Source: Sanguibacter antarcticus (GTDB taxonomy: Bacteria; Actinomycetota; Actinomycetes; Actinomycetales; Cellulomonadaceae). From it: 64,000 nt of DNA. Location of the stretch: the NCBI RefSeq assembly GCF_002564005.1, contig NZ_PDJG01000001.1:1550001-1614000 (forward strand), given 5' to 3'. Made by a program: the position numbers and the translations under genes. The notes below the pieces were generated by a model. The model worked only from the letters and a program-made list of their open reading frames with translations, was not told the DNA's origin and ran no database searches. This document shows, piece by piece, positions 40,901-49,523 of the stretch (positions are counted from its first letter, which is position 1; each line of letters begins with the position of its first letter).

Positions 40901-41271
40901 CCCATGGCTTCGATCTGAGACTTGTCCGTGATGCCGAGGATCCGCTCGGCCTCGAGCTCGGCGGGCAACCCGTGGGTGTCCCAGCCGAACCGGCGCTCGA
41001 CCCGCTGCCCGCGCATCGTCCGGTAGCGGGGCACGACGTCCTTGGCGTAGCCGGTGAGGAGGTGCCCGTAGTGCGGGAGACCATTGGCGAAGGGCGGTCC
41101 GTCGTAGAAGACGAACTCGTTCGCGCCGTCGATGCCGGCCGGTCGAGCGTCGATCGACGCTTGGAACGTGCCGTCCTGCTCCCAGTATGCGAGAACACCT
41201 TCCTCGAGAGCAGGGAGGCTCGGCGAGGCGGGGACGCCTGACTGGTCGGGACGGTGCAACGGATAGGCCAT
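37987..41271 (-). CDS. ileS: Isoleucyl-tRNA synthetase
   Basis: A 1094-residue class I synthetase of the eukaryote-like (type 2) length. The HIGH-equivalent HYGH is at residues 67-70 ([10 protein letters not shown]) and KMSKS is in [11 protein letters not shown]. The editing CP1 domain lies between, and a long anticodon-binding C-terminus follows. Type 2 IleRS proteins often resist mupirocin, though sequence alone does not prove that. AGGAGT is nine bases before the ATG at 41271. It is preceded by a T-box leader, so translation should respond to uncharged tRNA-Ile. Confidence 0.97.
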   Translation of the reverse strand: MAYPLHRPDQSGVPASPSLPALEEGVLAYWEQDGTFQASIDARPAGIDGANEFVFYDGPPFANGLPHYGHLLTGYAKDVVPRYRTMRGQRVERRFGWDTHGLPAELEAERILGITDKSQIEAMGIDTFNAACRESVLRYTGEWQQYVTRQARWVDFENDYKTLDVTFMESVIWAFKQLYDKGLAYEGYRVLPYCWRDETPLSNHELRMDDDVYQSRQDPALTVGVRLETGELALVWTTTPWTLPSNLAIAVGPDVEYVVVAPGEGSALAGQEVVIGAARLGAYAKELGEDAQVLRTVQGSELAGRRYAPIFDYLAGDPENAAAFQILVADFVTTDDGTGLVHLAPAFGEDDMAVCQGAGITTVVPVDSRGRFTSLVPDYADQQVFDANPAIIKDLKEGTGPLARTDAAVRAVVVRHETYQHSYPHCWRCRNPLIYKAVSSWFVSVTTIRDRMVELNQDITWTPEHIKDGQFGKWLAGARDWSISRNRYWGTPIPVWVSDDESYPRIDVYGSLAELEADFGVPVTDLHRPFIDELTRPNPDDPTGRSTMRRITDVLDVWFDSGSMPFAQVHYPFENAEWFEHHYPGDFIVEYIGQTRGWFYTLHVLATALFDRPAFRNAVSHGIVLGSDGRKMSKSLRNYPDVSEVLDRDGSDAMRWFLMSSPILRGGNLVVTEDGIRDSVRQVLLPVWSTYYFFTLYAGAANGGAGYTARRVEADEVGGLPVMDRYLLARTRDLVVVTQAQLDAFDVAGACESVREYLDALTNWYVRTQRDRFWEEDPNAFNTLWTALETLTRVMAPLAPLLTEEIWRGLTGGRSIHLTDWPEVVDAEGVATVLGTVLVADGALVETMDRVRSVVSLSLGLRKAHQMRVRQPLSGLTVVVDDPASLEPYTALVAGELNVKAVTLVGLGDEAASAFGVAQRLSVNARAAGPRLGRGVQDAIKAAKAGAWRTTDDGVVVVETGAGDVPLVEGEYELSTVVGEGSQETGEIAAVVLPGGGFAVLDLQLDDALLAEGYARDVVRDVQDARKSTGLDVSDRILLTLDVPAQWVAAVTEHEDLIASETLAVQVTITSSGTTDRSVTVERSAVPADKDTDA

Positions 41272-41317
41272 GACGGTGCGACTCCTGTAGCGGGTGGTCC
41301 GGGTCGTGCACGATCGG

Positions 41318-41512
41318 TGCGAGGACGACTACCGGCGCTGGGCGCCGAGCCGCGGTACCACCCCGCTTGCCGCGCTCCTGGGGAGCACGACCGCTCTGCT
41401 GGCTGTGACGGGCCGTACCCGTCCGGTTCTACTGGAGCAGACGGTGCGTGCGCCGTGCTGCCTGTTCTTCCGGAGGCTCACCGGTGATGGCCGGGTCGAA
41501 GCCTGTGGCTCC
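41318..41512 (-). promoter_or_regulatory. T-box riboswitch (ultrashort class II, isoleucine) of ileS
   Basis: Read on the minus strand, the conserved T-box GGGGTGGTACCGCGG is at 41364-41350. Its TGGT would pair with the ACCA end of uncharged tRNA-Ile. About 120 bases upstream is the short Stem I typical of actinobacterial ileS leaders: CCGGCCATCACCGGTGAGCC followed by TCCGGAAGAAC. The specifier codon is ATC at 41488-41486. CAGTAGAACCGG in the linker is also typical. Downstream there is no U-tract terminator; CGTCCT could mask the AGGAGT ribosome-binding site at 41286-41281. This argues for control of translation rather than attenuation. Confidence 0.92.
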
Positions 41513-41620
41513 ATCGTACCTGCGCCTGCGGGTGGTGCGCTCGGAATATGCGGAGATGTCGCGAGCGACGAGCATCTCGATCGTGAGGGGTGCAGCGGTG
41601 AGGACGTCGAGCGTGACCAT
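41429..41620 (-). CDS. Possible small ORF overlapping the ileS T-box leader
   Basis: A 63-codon frame starting MVTLDVLTAAPLTIEMLVAR. AAGGAAG is four bases before its ATG, a good ribosome-binding site. The first ~33 codons have strong G/C third positions like real genes here. The 3' half runs straight through T-box Stem I, where the specifier ATC is read in frame as Ile. It could be an unrecognised small protein, a leader peptide coupled to the T-box, or chance. I know no homologue. Confidence 0.35.
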   Translation of the reverse strand: MVTLDVLTAAPLTIEMLVARDISAYSERTTRRRRYDGATGFDPAITGEPPEEQAARRTHRLLQ

Positions 41621-41863
41621 GGGTCTTCCTTGCGGGTGCGTGCGGCGCCTGCTCCCGACGAGACCGCGTCCCGCGAGGGAGGGTCAGGTGGAGTCAGGCA
41701 GGGCGGTCGGAGGCAGGAGCCTCAACAACACGCAGCAGCACAGGTGACCGGGACCGACGCGACGGCAGACGACGACGCACGCACGGTGTGCGCGGAGTCG
41801 GTACGGTCGGCAGAGGTCACGCGTGCATCATGCCAGGCGGACGGTCTGCTCGGCAAGACCCGA

Positions 41864-41869
41864 TACGGT
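41864..41869 (+). promoter_or_regulatory. Possible -10 of proC
   Basis: TACGGT about 40 bases before the proC ATG; no convincing -35 is seen. The rest of the region 41621-41909 shows nothing further that I can name. Confidence 0.35.
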
Positions 41870-41909
41870 GAAGGCGTACGTCCACCCCCCACGAGAGGCA
41901 GGATCGACC

Positions 41910-42734
41910 ATGACCGTCGGATTCATCGGCACCGGAAACATGTCCACCGCGATCGTCCGCGGGGTGCTCGCCGACGGGTCGCTCACCGCTGCCGAGATCG
42001 TCGTGTTCGACCCGGACGTCGCGAAGCGTGACGCCCTCGGCGCAGAGCTCGGCGTCCAGGTCGCCAGCTCGAACGAGGAGCTGGTCGACCTCTCCGACGT
42101 CGTCGTCCTCGCGATCAAGCCTCAGGTGATCCCCCTGGTCCTGCCGGGCCTCGCCGCCCAGATCGCCGACCGGCGTCGGGTGGTCGTCTCGATCGCTGCA
42201 GGGACGCCCATCGCTCGGCTGGAGACGCTCCTGGCGACCGGGACGACCGCGCCCGACCAGGCCGTCGTCCGCGTCATGCCCAACGTCAACGCGATGATCG
42301 GCGCAGGGATGGCTGCCGTGTGCGGCAACGCCGCGGCGACCGCACAGGACGTCGAGCTCGTCCTCGGCATCTTCGCCGCGGTCGGAGACGCGATCGAGCT
42401 TCCCGAGAGCCAGTTCTCGACGTTCACGGCCGTCGCCGGGAGCGCGCCCGCGTTCGCCTACCTCTTCATCGACTCGCTCGCCCGCGGCGCCGTCAAGGCC
42501 GGGATGGCGAAGGATCTCGCGACACGCATCGCGGCACAGACCGTCCTCGGCAGCGCCCAGATGGTCCAGCAGTCCGACCTCACGCCGTGGGACCTCATCG
42601 ACACCGTGTGCTCACCCGGCGGAACGACGGTCGCAGGGCTCCTCGCGCTCGAGGACCGAGGATTCCTCTCCACGGTCGTGCACGGTGTCACCGAGACCAT
42701 CGCCCGCGACAAGGAGCTCTCCTCCGGCTCCTGA
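41910..42734 (+). CDS. proC: Pyrroline-5-carboxylate reductase
   Basis: Last step of proline biosynthesis. Rossmann motif VGFIGTGNMSTAIVRGVL at the N-terminus, VKPQV-like AIKPQVIPLVL, PNVNAMIGAGMAAVCG, and the C-terminal signature DLIDTVCSPGGTTVAGLLALE. The ATG at 41910 with AGGA upstream gives 274 residues, the usual length; an upstream in-frame extension has no homology. A terminator hairpin follows. Confidence 0.95.
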   Translation: MTVGFIGTGNMSTAIVRGVLADGSLTAAEIVVFDPDVAKRDALGAELGVQVASSNEELVDLSDVVVLAIKPQVIPLVLPGLAAQIADRRRVVVSIAAGTPIARLETLLATGTTAPDQAVVRVMPNVNAMIGAGMAAVCGNAAATAQDVELVLGIFAAVGDAIELPESQFSTFTAVAGSAPAFAYLFIDSLARGAVKAGMAKDLATRIAAQTVLGSAQMVQQSDLTPWDLIDTVCSPGGTTVAGLLALEDRGFLSTVVHGVTETIARDKELSSGS

Positions 42735-42743
42735 TCCACCGCC

Positions 42744-42773
42744 GCCGCGTCCTGACATGCTCGGACGCGGCGT
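42744..42773 (+). terminator. proC terminator hairpin
   Basis: A perfect 10-base-pair stem (CGCCGCGTCC / GGACGCGGCG) with a 10-base loop, nine bases after the proC stop. Confidence 0.55.
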
Positions 42774-42898
42774 ATCGTGGGCTTCTGATCCCGGGCCCGA
42801 CATGGCTCGGTGGCGCGGCTCCTGACTTGGACCGCTGATCTCCGGCGTGCAGTAGTCGCGCCCTCCCGTCGTCGCTCCCATGCCCCCGGAGATCATTC

Positions 42899-43975
42899 GT
42901 GCCCCTGACCGACCCCCGCCCCGCACCCGCGACAACCGTCCGCGGACCGTCCGCCCACCGAGCGGCCGCCGCAGTCGTCGTCGGGCTCTTTGCCCTGACG
43001 ACCGCGTCCTGCGCCTCGGACACCGAGACGAGCGCGACCCCCACAACCAGCACGACGACCACGTCGACGAGCGCGACGACCTATCCGTTGACGCTCGACA
43101 ACTGCGGTGTCGAGGTGACCGTCGACGCTGCACCCGCTTCTGTCGTCACGATCAAGTCGAGCACCACCGAGATGCTCCTCGCGCTCGGGCTCGGCGACCG
43201 CATCGTCGGCACCGCGTTCCCTGACGGTCCGGTCGCGGACTGGCTCGCAGACGACGCGGCGGCGAACCCCGCCATCGTCACGCCCCTCTCGGACAAGGTG
43301 CCGGGCCAGGAGGCCGTCCTCACGCTCGAGCCCGACCTCGTCTACGCAGGCTGGGAGTCGAACCTCTCGGCCGACGGCGCCGGGGAGCGCGACTCGTTCG
43401 ACGCGTTCGACGTCGCGACCTACGTGGCACCCGCTGCGTGCAAGGACGAGGACTACAAGCCGGACCCGTTGACCTTCGACGACGTCTTCGCCGAGATCAG
43501 CGAGGTCGGTGAGATCTTCGACGTCTCGACGGCTGCGTCCGAGCTCGTCGAGTCGCAGCGCGCAGACCTCGACGCGGTGGTCCCGGACGACCGTGGCCTG
43601 AGCGCCCTGTGGTACTCCTCGGGATCTGACATCCCGTACGTCGGTGCCGGGATCGGTGCGCCCCAGATGATCATGGACGTCGTCGGGCTCGAGAACGTCG
43701 CCGAGGACATCCACGACACGTGGGGACCGTTCTCCTGGGAAGAGGCCATCGCCGCCGACCCCGACGTCATCATCCTCGTCGACGCGCCCTGGAACACTGC
43801 GGACTCGAAGATCGGTCTCCTCGAGGGAAATCCGGCGACAGCAAACCTCACCGCCGTGCAGGAGGAGCGCTACATCGTCATCCCGTTCCCCGCGACCGAG
43901 GCGGGCGTACGCAGCGTCTGGGCTGCCGAGAACCTGAGCGAGCAGCTCTCCGAGCTCACGATCCCTGCATCCTGA
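42899..43975 (+). CDS. ABC transporter substrate-binding lipoprotein, proposed deazaflavin (Fo/F420-0) importer
   Basis: An exported lipoprotein of 358 residues. The signal peptide ends at the lipobox before Cys38 (FALTTASCASD), followed by a Thr/Ser linker. The rest is a class III (BtuF/FepB-like) periplasmic-binding fold with SVVTIKSSTTEMLLALGLGDRIVG and TLEPDLVYAGWESN. GGAG precedes the GTG at 42899. With the next two genes it forms a complete importer immediately before F420 genes, the context of a cassette proposed from comparative genomics to import F420-0 or its precursor. Iron-siderophore or corrinoid uptake is the alternative. Confidence 0.85.
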   Translation: MPLTDPRPAPATTVRGPSAHRAAAAVVVGLFALTTASCASDTETSATPTTSTTTTSTSATTYPLTLDNCGVEVTVDAAPASVVTIKSSTTEMLLALGLGDRIVGTAFPDGPVADWLADDAAANPAIVTPLSDKVPGQEAVLTLEPDLVYAGWESNLSADGAGERDSFDAFDVATYVAPAACKDEDYKPDPLTFDDVFAEISEVGEIFDVSTAASELVESQRADLDAVVPDDRGLSALWYSSGSDIPYVGAGIGAPQMIMDVVGLENVAEDIHDTWGPFSWEEAIAADPDVIILVDAPWNTADSKIGLLEGNPATANLTAVQEERYIVIPFPATEAGVRSVWAAENLSEQLSELTIPAS

Positions 43976-43990
43976 TCTGGAGCGACACCC

Positions 43991-45157
43991 ATGACGACCG
44001 TGCACGACGCACCCGGGCGAGGTCCCGGCACCGTCACTGACGGCGCCGGGACCGACACCCCGTGCGCAGGTCCCGTGGCGTCCGCCGACGGGACCACCCG
44101 GGAGCCCGGCCTGCTGCCCGGCAGGCGACGGCGGTCCGAGAGAGCACGGACGGTCGCCTGGATCGTCGGCGGGGCGCTCGCGCTCGTCGCCACGGTCGTG
44201 GTCGCGGTGACGATCGGCCCGGCAGAGATCCGTGCCGGAGACGTCTGGCGATCGGTCGCCCACCACCTCGGCATGGGCCGGCTGCTCGGCCTCGACACGG
44301 TCCCTCTCCTGCAGGACGGGATGGTCTGGCAGCTGCGCCTGCCCCGCGTCCTGACCGCTGCGGCTGTCGGCGCGGGGCTGGCGGTCTGCGGTGTCGTCAT
44401 GCAGTCGGTCACGCGCAACCCGCTCGCTGATCCGTACCTGCTGGGCCTGTCGTCCGGTGCGTCTCTCGGCGCCGTGTGCGTGATCGTCCTCGGCAGCGCG
44501 GTCCTTCTCCCGGTCGCAGCGTTCGTCGGTGCGGTCGCAGCGCTCGCGGGTGCGCTGCTCCTCGCGAGCAGCGCAGGGTCGATCACGCCGACCCGGACGA
44601 TCCTCGCCGGGCTCGCGGTGGGACAGCTCTGCGCGGCCGGCACGTCGTTCATCATCTTCTGGTCCGCTACCGGCGACTCCTACCGGGAGATCCTCGCGTG
44701 GCTCATGGGCTCCGTCGCGGGCAGCACGTGGGCGTCTGTGGCGATCGCCGGCGGGGCGCTCCTCGTCCTCGGCACGCTGCTCACCGCGACGGGGTCGGTG
44801 CTCGACGCGTTCACCTTCGGCGACACCGCGGCCTCGGCTCTCGGTATCTCTGTGAACCGCACGCGCTGGGCGCTCCTCGTCGCCGTGGCGCTGCTCACCG
44901 GGGCCCTCGTGTCGGTCTCGGGCTCGATCGGCTTCGTCGGTCTCATCCTCCCGCACCTCGTCCGGCTCGTCGCCGGTGCACGGCACCGTCTGCTCCTGCC
45001 CGTCTCGGGCTTGTTCGGTGCGACGTTCCTCGTCTGGGCCGACACCGCGGCGCGCACCGTCTTCGCGCCCCGGGAGCTCCCTGTGGGGATCGTCACCGCG
45101 GCGGTCGGTGCGCCCGTCTTCGCCCTCGTCCTGTGGCGCGGGCGGAGGTCGACGTGA
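43991..45157 (+). CDS. ABC transporter permease (FecCD/BtuC family), proposed deazaflavin importer
   Basis: A membrane permease of 388 residues with about ten helices and FecCD-family motifs: RLPRVLTAAAVGAGLAVCGVVMQSVTRNPLADPYLLGLSSGA, then GFVGLILPHLVRLVAG near the C-terminus. The cytosolic N-terminal tail of ~50 residues is Gly/Arg-rich. It lies 15 bases after the binding protein, and its stop overlaps the ATPase start (GTGA). Substrate class follows only from neighbours. Confidence 0.88.
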   Translation: MTTVHDAPGRGPGTVTDGAGTDTPCAGPVASADGTTREPGLLPGRRRRSERARTVAWIVGGALALVATVVVAVTIGPAEIRAGDVWRSVAHHLGMGRLLGLDTVPLLQDGMVWQLRLPRVLTAAAVGAGLAVCGVVMQSVTRNPLADPYLLGLSSGASLGAVCVIVLGSAVLLPVAAFVGAVAALAGALLLASSAGSITPTRTILAGLAVGQLCAAGTSFIIFWSATGDSYREILAWLMGSVAGSTWASVAIAGGALLVLGTLLTATGSVLDAFTFGDTAASALGISVNRTRWALLVAVALLTGALVSVSGSIGFVGLILPHLVRLVAGARHRLLLPVSGLFGATFLVWADTAARTVFAPRELPVGIVTAAVGAPVFALVLWRGRRST

Positions 45158-45942
45158 CCGCCCAGGCTGCCGAGCTCTCGACCTCGCGGGTGAGCTGGTC
45201 GATCGGTGGTGCACTCATCGTCGACGGTGTGGACTGCACGGTCCCGCCTGGCTCGGTCACCGGGCTCCTCGGCCCGAACGGGTCGGGCAAGTCGACCTTG
45301 CTCCGGCTCGTCGCCGGTGTGCAGTCGCCCGACGGCGGCACCGTCTCTCTCGGCGGCAGGGACCTCGTGGCGACCAAGCGGCGAGACCGTGCACGGCTGC
45401 TGGCGTTCGTCGAGCAGGACGCGACGACAGACATCGACCTCACCGTCCTCGACGCCGTCCTCCTCGGACGGATACCGCACCGTTCGTTGCTCGCGGGCGA
45501 CAGCGACGCCGACCGGCACCTCGCCCGCTCCGTGCTCGAGCGGCTCGGCCTGACCGCCCTCGCGGAACGCAGCCTCGCGACGCTCTCAGGCGGTGAGAGG
45601 CAGCGCGTCCACGTCGCGCGCGCTCTCGCCCAAGAGCCGTCCGTCCTCCTGCTCGACGAGCCGACGAACCACCTCGACATCTCCGCTCAGCTCGCGACGA
45701 TGGCGCTCCTGAGCACGCTCGCCGCAGACGGGGTCACGGTCTTCGCTGCGCTGCACGACCTCAACCTCGCGGCTGGCACGTGCGACCACGTCATCCTCCT
45801 GGCCGGCGGGCGGGTGGTCGCCGCCGGCACCGTCACGGACGTGCTCGTGCCCGAGGTCGTCGACGACGTCTACGGCGTCCGCACCGAGATCCTGCGCCAC
45901 CCCAGCACCGGTCGGCCGGTGCTCACCTTCTCGGGTCGCTGA
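45154..45942 (+). CDS. ABC transporter ATP-binding protein, proposed deazaflavin importer
   Basis: A 262-residue ATPase. Walker A GPNGSGKST at residues 40-48, signature LSGGERQRV, Walker B LLLDEPTNHLD, and switch His in AALHDLNLA. GGAGG stands five bases before the GTG at 45154, which overlaps the permease stop. Completes the importer. The family resembles siderophore/B12 ATPases, so specificity is set by the binding protein. Confidence 0.9.
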   Translation: MTAQAAELSTSRVSWSIGGALIVDGVDCTVPPGSVTGLLGPNGSGKSTLLRLVAGVQSPDGGTVSLGGRDLVATKRRDRARLLAFVEQDATTDIDLTVLDAVLLGRIPHRSLLAGDSDADRHLARSVLERLGLTALAERSLATLSGGERQRVHVARALAQEPSVLLLDEPTNHLDISAQLATMALLSTLAADGVTVFAALHDLNLAAGTCDHVILLAGGRVVAAGTVTDVLVPEVVDDVYGVRTEILRHPSTGRPVLTFSGR

Positions 45943-45984
45943 GCGGTTTCTCTCCCGAGCCGGTCTCGACGCTGGACGGCTCGT

Positions 45985-46404
45985 TCAGACGAGGATGCCG
46001 AGGTGCGGCGCCTCGATCGCCGGGCACGTGTCCATGACGACGTCGAGCCCCGCTGCGACCGCGCGTGCAGCGGCGGCCTCGTCGATGACACCGAGCTGCA
46101 ACCACACGGCCTTCGCGCCCACCGCGATCGCCTGGTCGACGACGTCGCCCGCGAGGTCAGAGCGGACGAACACCTCGACGACGTCGATCGGGCCGGGAAC
46201 CTCGGCGAGGGTGGCGAACCCGCGTGCGCCGTGCACAGTCTCCGCCTTCGGGTGGACCGGGACGATCTCCATGCCGAGCCCCTGGACGTAGGACGCGACG
46301 CCGAAGGCGACCCGGTCCCGGTTGTCCGACAGCCCGACCACGGCCCACCGGCCCGGCTCGGTAAGCAGTCTGCGGATCACGGTGTCGTCGTTGGTAAAAT
46401 TCAT
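45985..46404 (-). CDS. CoA-binding domain (YccU-like) protein
   Basis: A 139-residue single-domain Rossmann protein: WAVVGLSDNRDRVAFGVASYVQGLG, then PVHPKAETVHGARGFATLAEVPGPIDVVEVFVR and AVWLQLGVIDEAAAARAVAAGLDVVMDTCPAIE. This is the CoA-binding domain family typified by YccU, with an unknown role. It is convergent with the ABC transporter and probably unrelated to F420. Start ATG at 46404. Confidence 0.9.
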   Translation of the reverse strand: MNFTNDDTVIRRLLTEPGRWAVVGLSDNRDRVAFGVASYVQGLGMEIVPVHPKAETVHGARGFATLAEVPGPIDVVEVFVRSDLAGDVVDQAIAVGAKAVWLQLGVIDEAAAARAVAAGLDVVMDTCPAIEAPHLGILV

Positions 46405-46618
46405 GGCTCTACGTAACCACACCGCGGTGCGTCCGGATGCTCCTCGACCAGCAGACGACGATGGAGAGCTCGCTCGCCGGACCCGCGAAGGGGCTGCGAA
46501 AGCGGCCATGACCTTCAGGGGCCCTGTTCATCAGGGATAGAGCCGTCCACAGGCAGTCATGCGAGCCACTCCCTCCACAACTGACGCTGATGCGTCCGCA
46601 CAGGCACGACGCTCGTCC

Positions 46619-46624
46619 TACGGT
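46619..46624 (+). promoter_or_regulatory. -10 element of the small lipoprotein gene
   Basis: TACGGT followed by six bases and the ATG at 46631: a leaderless promoter pattern. Confidence 0.4.
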
Positions 46625-46630
46625 CTCGGC

Positions 46631-46939
46631 ATGACCTCGACCCACACAACCGCTCCCCCGTCGCCACGAGCGCCCCTCACGTCTCCGCGGGTGGCGGCCA
46701 AGGCTGCGGTGACCCTCGGTCTCGCCGCCGCGCTCGGCCTCGTGTCCTGCTCCTCCGAGGCTGCGCCCAGTGCTCCCTCACCCGCTACGACGACCAACGC
46801 TCCTGCTCTGCCCCGCACGGTGCCCGGCGTGGAACCAACCGCCGCCGGCGGCGGGGCGGCCGCCGCCGCTGTCCTTGCCGTCCAGCACCTCCTCGAGCAG
46901 GAGAGCGGTCCCGCCCCGCACGACAGCCCTGACGACTGA
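46631..46939 (+). CDS. Small predicted lipoprotein of unknown function
   Basis: A 102-residue protein with a signal peptide (AAKAAVTLGLAAALGLVSC) ending in a lipobox Cys, then an Ala/Pro/Thr-rich mature part with no recognisable domain. TACGGT six bases before the ATG suggests a leaderless message and supports this start over the in-frame ATG 24 codons upstream. No homologue known to me. It could be a small cell-surface lipoprotein, or a fortuitous frame in GC-rich DNA. Confidence 0.5.
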   Translation: MTSTHTTAPPSPRAPLTSPRVAAKAAVTLGLAAALGLVSCSSEAAPSAPSPATTTNAPALPRTVPGVEPTAAGGGAAAAAVLAVQHLLEQESGPAPHDSPDD

Positions 46940-47006
46940 CACGAGCGACGGTCAGCAGGACCAGACGTGTCGCCGCTCCGCGTCAGCGCGCCGTGCGCAG
47001 CGCCGA

Positions 47007-47012
47007 TAGCCT
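47007..47012 (+). promoter_or_regulatory. -10 element of cofD
   Basis: TAGCCT followed by six bases and the cofD ATG; no ribosome-binding site is present, consistent with a leaderless transcript. Confidence 0.45.
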
Positions 47013-47018
47013 CCTCTC

Positions 47019-48056
47019 ATGAAGATCACTCTCCTGGCGGGAGGCGTCGGTGGCGCCCGCTTCACGCGGGGCCTCCTTCACCTGCTCGCCGAGCGCTACC
47101 CAGACGGGGCCGGCGGGACGACCGCCGAGGTCACGGTCGTCGCGAACACCGGTGACGACATGTGGCTGCACGGTGTCCGCGTCTGCCCCGACCTCGACAC
47201 CGTCATGTACACGCTCGGTGGGGCGATCCACGACGGGCAGGGCTGGGGCCGGCAGGACGAGTCGAGCCGTGTCTCCCAGGACCTCGCCGCCTACGACCTC
47301 GGCTGGGACTGGTTCACGCTCGGCGACCTCGACCTCGCGACCCATCTCGCACGCACCGAGCTCCTGCGTGCCGGCACGTCGCTCACCGAAGCGACAGCAC
47401 ACCTCTGCCGGCGCTGGAACCCCGGGGTCACCCTGCTGCCGATGAGCGACCAGCCTGTCGAGACCCATGTCGTCGTCGGCTCCGGAACCACGGCGGACCC
47501 CGAGCGGCTCATCCACTTCGAGGAGTGGTGGGTGCGTCACCGAGCAGGCATCCCGGCCCGCCGGTTCGAGCAGGTCGGTCTCGACTCAGCGTCGGCGACG
47601 CCCCAGGTGCTCGACGCGATCGCGACCGCCGACGTCGTGCTCCTCCCCCCGTCGAACCCGGTCGTCTCGCTCGGCACGATCCTCGCTGTCCGTGGAGTCC
47701 GCGACGCGCTCCGGACGACGCCCGCACCTGTCGTCGGGATCTCGCCGATCATCGGCGGTGCCGCGCTGCGCGGGATGGCCGACGCGTGCCTCTCCGCCAT
47801 CGGCGTGGAGACGAGCACCGCAGCGGTCGCGCTGATGTACGGCGCCCGTGCGACCCCCGACCGACGCGAGGCCGGCGGCATCCTCGACGGATGGCTCGTC
47901 GCCGACGTCGACTCCGGCGTCGTCGTCGGCCTCGAGACCGCCGGGATCCGCTCTCGTGCGGTCCCGCTGCTCATGACCGACGTCCCCACGACCGCGCAGA
48001 TGGCTGCGGACGCTCTCGACCTCGCCGTGACCCCGACTACGCGACTGACGGTCTGA
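47019..48056 (+). CDS. cofD: 2-phospho-L-lactate (phosphoenolpyruvyl) transferase of F420 synthesis
   Basis: Joins the activated phospholactyl/PEP moiety to Fo, making F420-0 or dehydro-F420-0 (FbiA in mycobacteria). It begins MKITLLAGGVGGARFTRGLL. It contains VVANTGDDMWLHGVRVCPDLDTVMYTL, WFTLGDLDLATHLART, LLPMSDQPVETHVVV and ADVVLLPPSNPVVSLGTIL, all highly conserved in CofD. 345 residues, full length. Its 3' end overlaps cofC by 20 bases in convergent orientation. Confidence 0.96.
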   Translation: MKITLLAGGVGGARFTRGLLHLLAERYPDGAGGTTAEVTVVANTGDDMWLHGVRVCPDLDTVMYTLGGAIHDGQGWGRQDESSRVSQDLAAYDLGWDWFTLGDLDLATHLARTELLRAGTSLTEATAHLCRRWNPGVTLLPMSDQPVETHVVVGSGTTADPERLIHFEEWWVRHRAGIPARRFEQVGLDSASATPQVLDAIATADVVLLPPSNPVVSLGTILAVRGVRDALRTTPAPVVGISPIIGGAALRGMADACLSAIGVETSTAAVALMYGARATPDRREAGGILDGWLVADVDSGVVVGLETAGIRSRAVPLLMTDVPTTAQMAADALDLAVTPTTRLTV

Positions 48057-48711
48057 CCCCCGGGACGAGCGCCCGGAGCACACGAGCGGTCGCGCTGCCC
48101 GGGCCGATCCGTGAGACAGCAGCGAGGTCGTCCAGGACGTCGACGTCCTGCCGCAGACCGGAGCCGGCCGGGACGTCCAGCGCCACATGACCGCGACGGA
48201 GGTGCTCGGCAGCCGACCCTTCCCCGAACGCCGGGTGCAGCTCGGCACCGGCCGCCGCCGTGATGAGCGTCGTTCCCGTCGCGTCAGCGTCGACGACCAC
48301 CGCGAGCGGATGGCTCGCCGCCGCGCGCAACGCCTCGGCGAGGTCGACAGGCCTCAGCGCCGGCAGGTCGCCGAGCAGCACGGCGACAGGGCACTCTCGA
48401 TCAGCCCGTGCGCGAGCGATCCCCGCCGCGATCGCCCCGTTGAGTCCCCTCGCGCCTGACGGCTCAGGCACGATGAGGAGAGATGCCCACCGGGTGCCAC
48501 CGCGTCCGGAGGCGTGCAGGTCGGCGTCTACGTCCGGGTCGTCTGTGACGACCAGCACCTGGCTGACGAGGGGCGTGGCGCGCGCCGCCGCAACCGTGTC
48601 GACGGCCATCGCCCGGACGAGGGCGACGCGCTGTGCCGGGCTGAGGTCACCCGCGAGACGCGTCTTCGCCGCCGTAGCGACCTTGACCGGGACGACGACC
48701 GTCCAGGTCAC
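48037..48711 (-). CDS. cofC: 2-phospho-L-lactate/PEP guanylyltransferase
   Basis: Activates PEP or phospholactate with GTP for CofD (FbiD in mycobacteria). A 224-residue nucleotidyltransferase-fold protein with [19 protein letters not shown] at the N-terminus, then [38 protein letters not shown] and [16 protein letters not shown]. The GTG at 48711 overlaps the cofE stop (GTGA). Last gene of the FGD-like/cofE/cofC operon. Confidence 0.94.
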   Translation of the reverse strand: MTWTVVVPVKVATAAKTRLAGDLSPAQRVALVRAMAVDTVAAARATPLVSQVLVVTDDPDVDADLHASGRGGTRWASLLIVPEPSGARGLNGAIAAGIARARADRECPVAVLLGDLPALRPVDLAEALRAAASHPLAVVVDADATGTTLITAAAGAELHPAFGEGSAAEHLRRGHVALDVPAGSGLRQDVDVLDDLAAVSRIGPGSATARVLRALVPGVRPSVA

Positions 48712-49523
48712 TGGCGGTCCCCCTCGACCGCGTCCTTCCACCCCTGCTCGTACGCCTCGGCACTCCCCTGAGCGAACATGTCTTCCGGTCCGAGGCGGAC
48801 CAGCGCCCGCGCACCAGGTCCGTCGTCGGCCAGGGTGAGGTGGGCGAGACCACGGACGATCGCGACCGGGCGCCCGCTCGCCTTGCCCTTGACGAGCTCG
48901 GCGGCAGCAGCGATCTCGTCCGCGACGGCAGCCACGGTCACGGTGAGCGTCCGCCCCTGCGTGTCGGTCTGGCCGCGGAGGTCGTCCATCACCTGCACAC
49001 CCGCCGCGCCGATCGCGATGTCGGTCTGGCCTGCACGCCAGGGTCGCCCCGCCGTGTCGGTGACGACGACCCCGACACGCACGCCCAGGTGGTCGGCCAG
49101 ACCCGCTCGCAGGCGCCGCGCCGAGAGGTCGGGGTCGACAGGGAGCAGCAGCACCGTCCCGTCGGGGGTGTTGCTCGCGTCGACTCCTGCCGCAGCCATG
49201 ACCAGACCCAGCCGGTTCTCGACGATCCGTGTCACCCCACCGGGGTGGACCCGAGAGGCGACCACGCGGACCGTCTCGTCCGTGATCGCCTGCTCGCGGT
49301 CGTCGGCCGAGACGACGCGCCCCTCAGCCTTCGAGACGATCTTGCTCGTCACGACGACGACGTCGCCGTCCTGCACCCAGCGGTCCGGGGCGGGCTGCGC
49401 CTCGAGCGCCGCCAGGACGAGGGAGACGAGGTCGTCGCCCGGGCTGACCTCAGGGATTCCGTCGAGGGCCCACACCCGCAGCTCGGGTGCAGGGCCGTCG
49501 GCGACCGGCAGCGCCTCGGTCAC
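48708..49523 (-). CDS. cofE: Coenzyme F420-0:L-glutamate ligase
   Basis: Adds gamma-linked glutamates to F420-0. 271 residues with [38 protein letters not shown], the conserved [27 protein letters not shown], and [21 protein letters not shown]. It corresponds to the N-terminal domain of mycobacterial FbiB; the C-terminal nitroreductase-like domain is absent, so reduction of a dehydro-F420 intermediate, if needed, would require another enzyme. The GTG at 49523 overlaps the upstream gene stop (GTGA). Confidence 0.95.
   Translation of the reverse strand: MTEALPVADGPAPELRVWALDGIPEVSPGDDLVSLVLAALEAQPAPDRWVQDGDVVVVTSKIVSKAEGRVVSADDREQAITDETVRVVASRVHPGGVTRIVENRLGLVMAAAGVDASNTPDGTVLLLPVDPDLSARRLRAGLADHLGVRVGVVVTDTAGRPWRAGQTDIAIGAAGVQVMDDLRGQTDTQGRTLTVTVAAVADEIAAAAELVKGKASGRPVAIVRGLAHLTLADDGPGARALVRLGPEDMFAQGSAEAYEQGWKDAVEGDRQ

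Noticed and set aside
42893..45214. 773-codon minus-strand open frame opposite the ABC importer
   Set aside because: Charged low-complexity shadow of three well-defined transporter genes.
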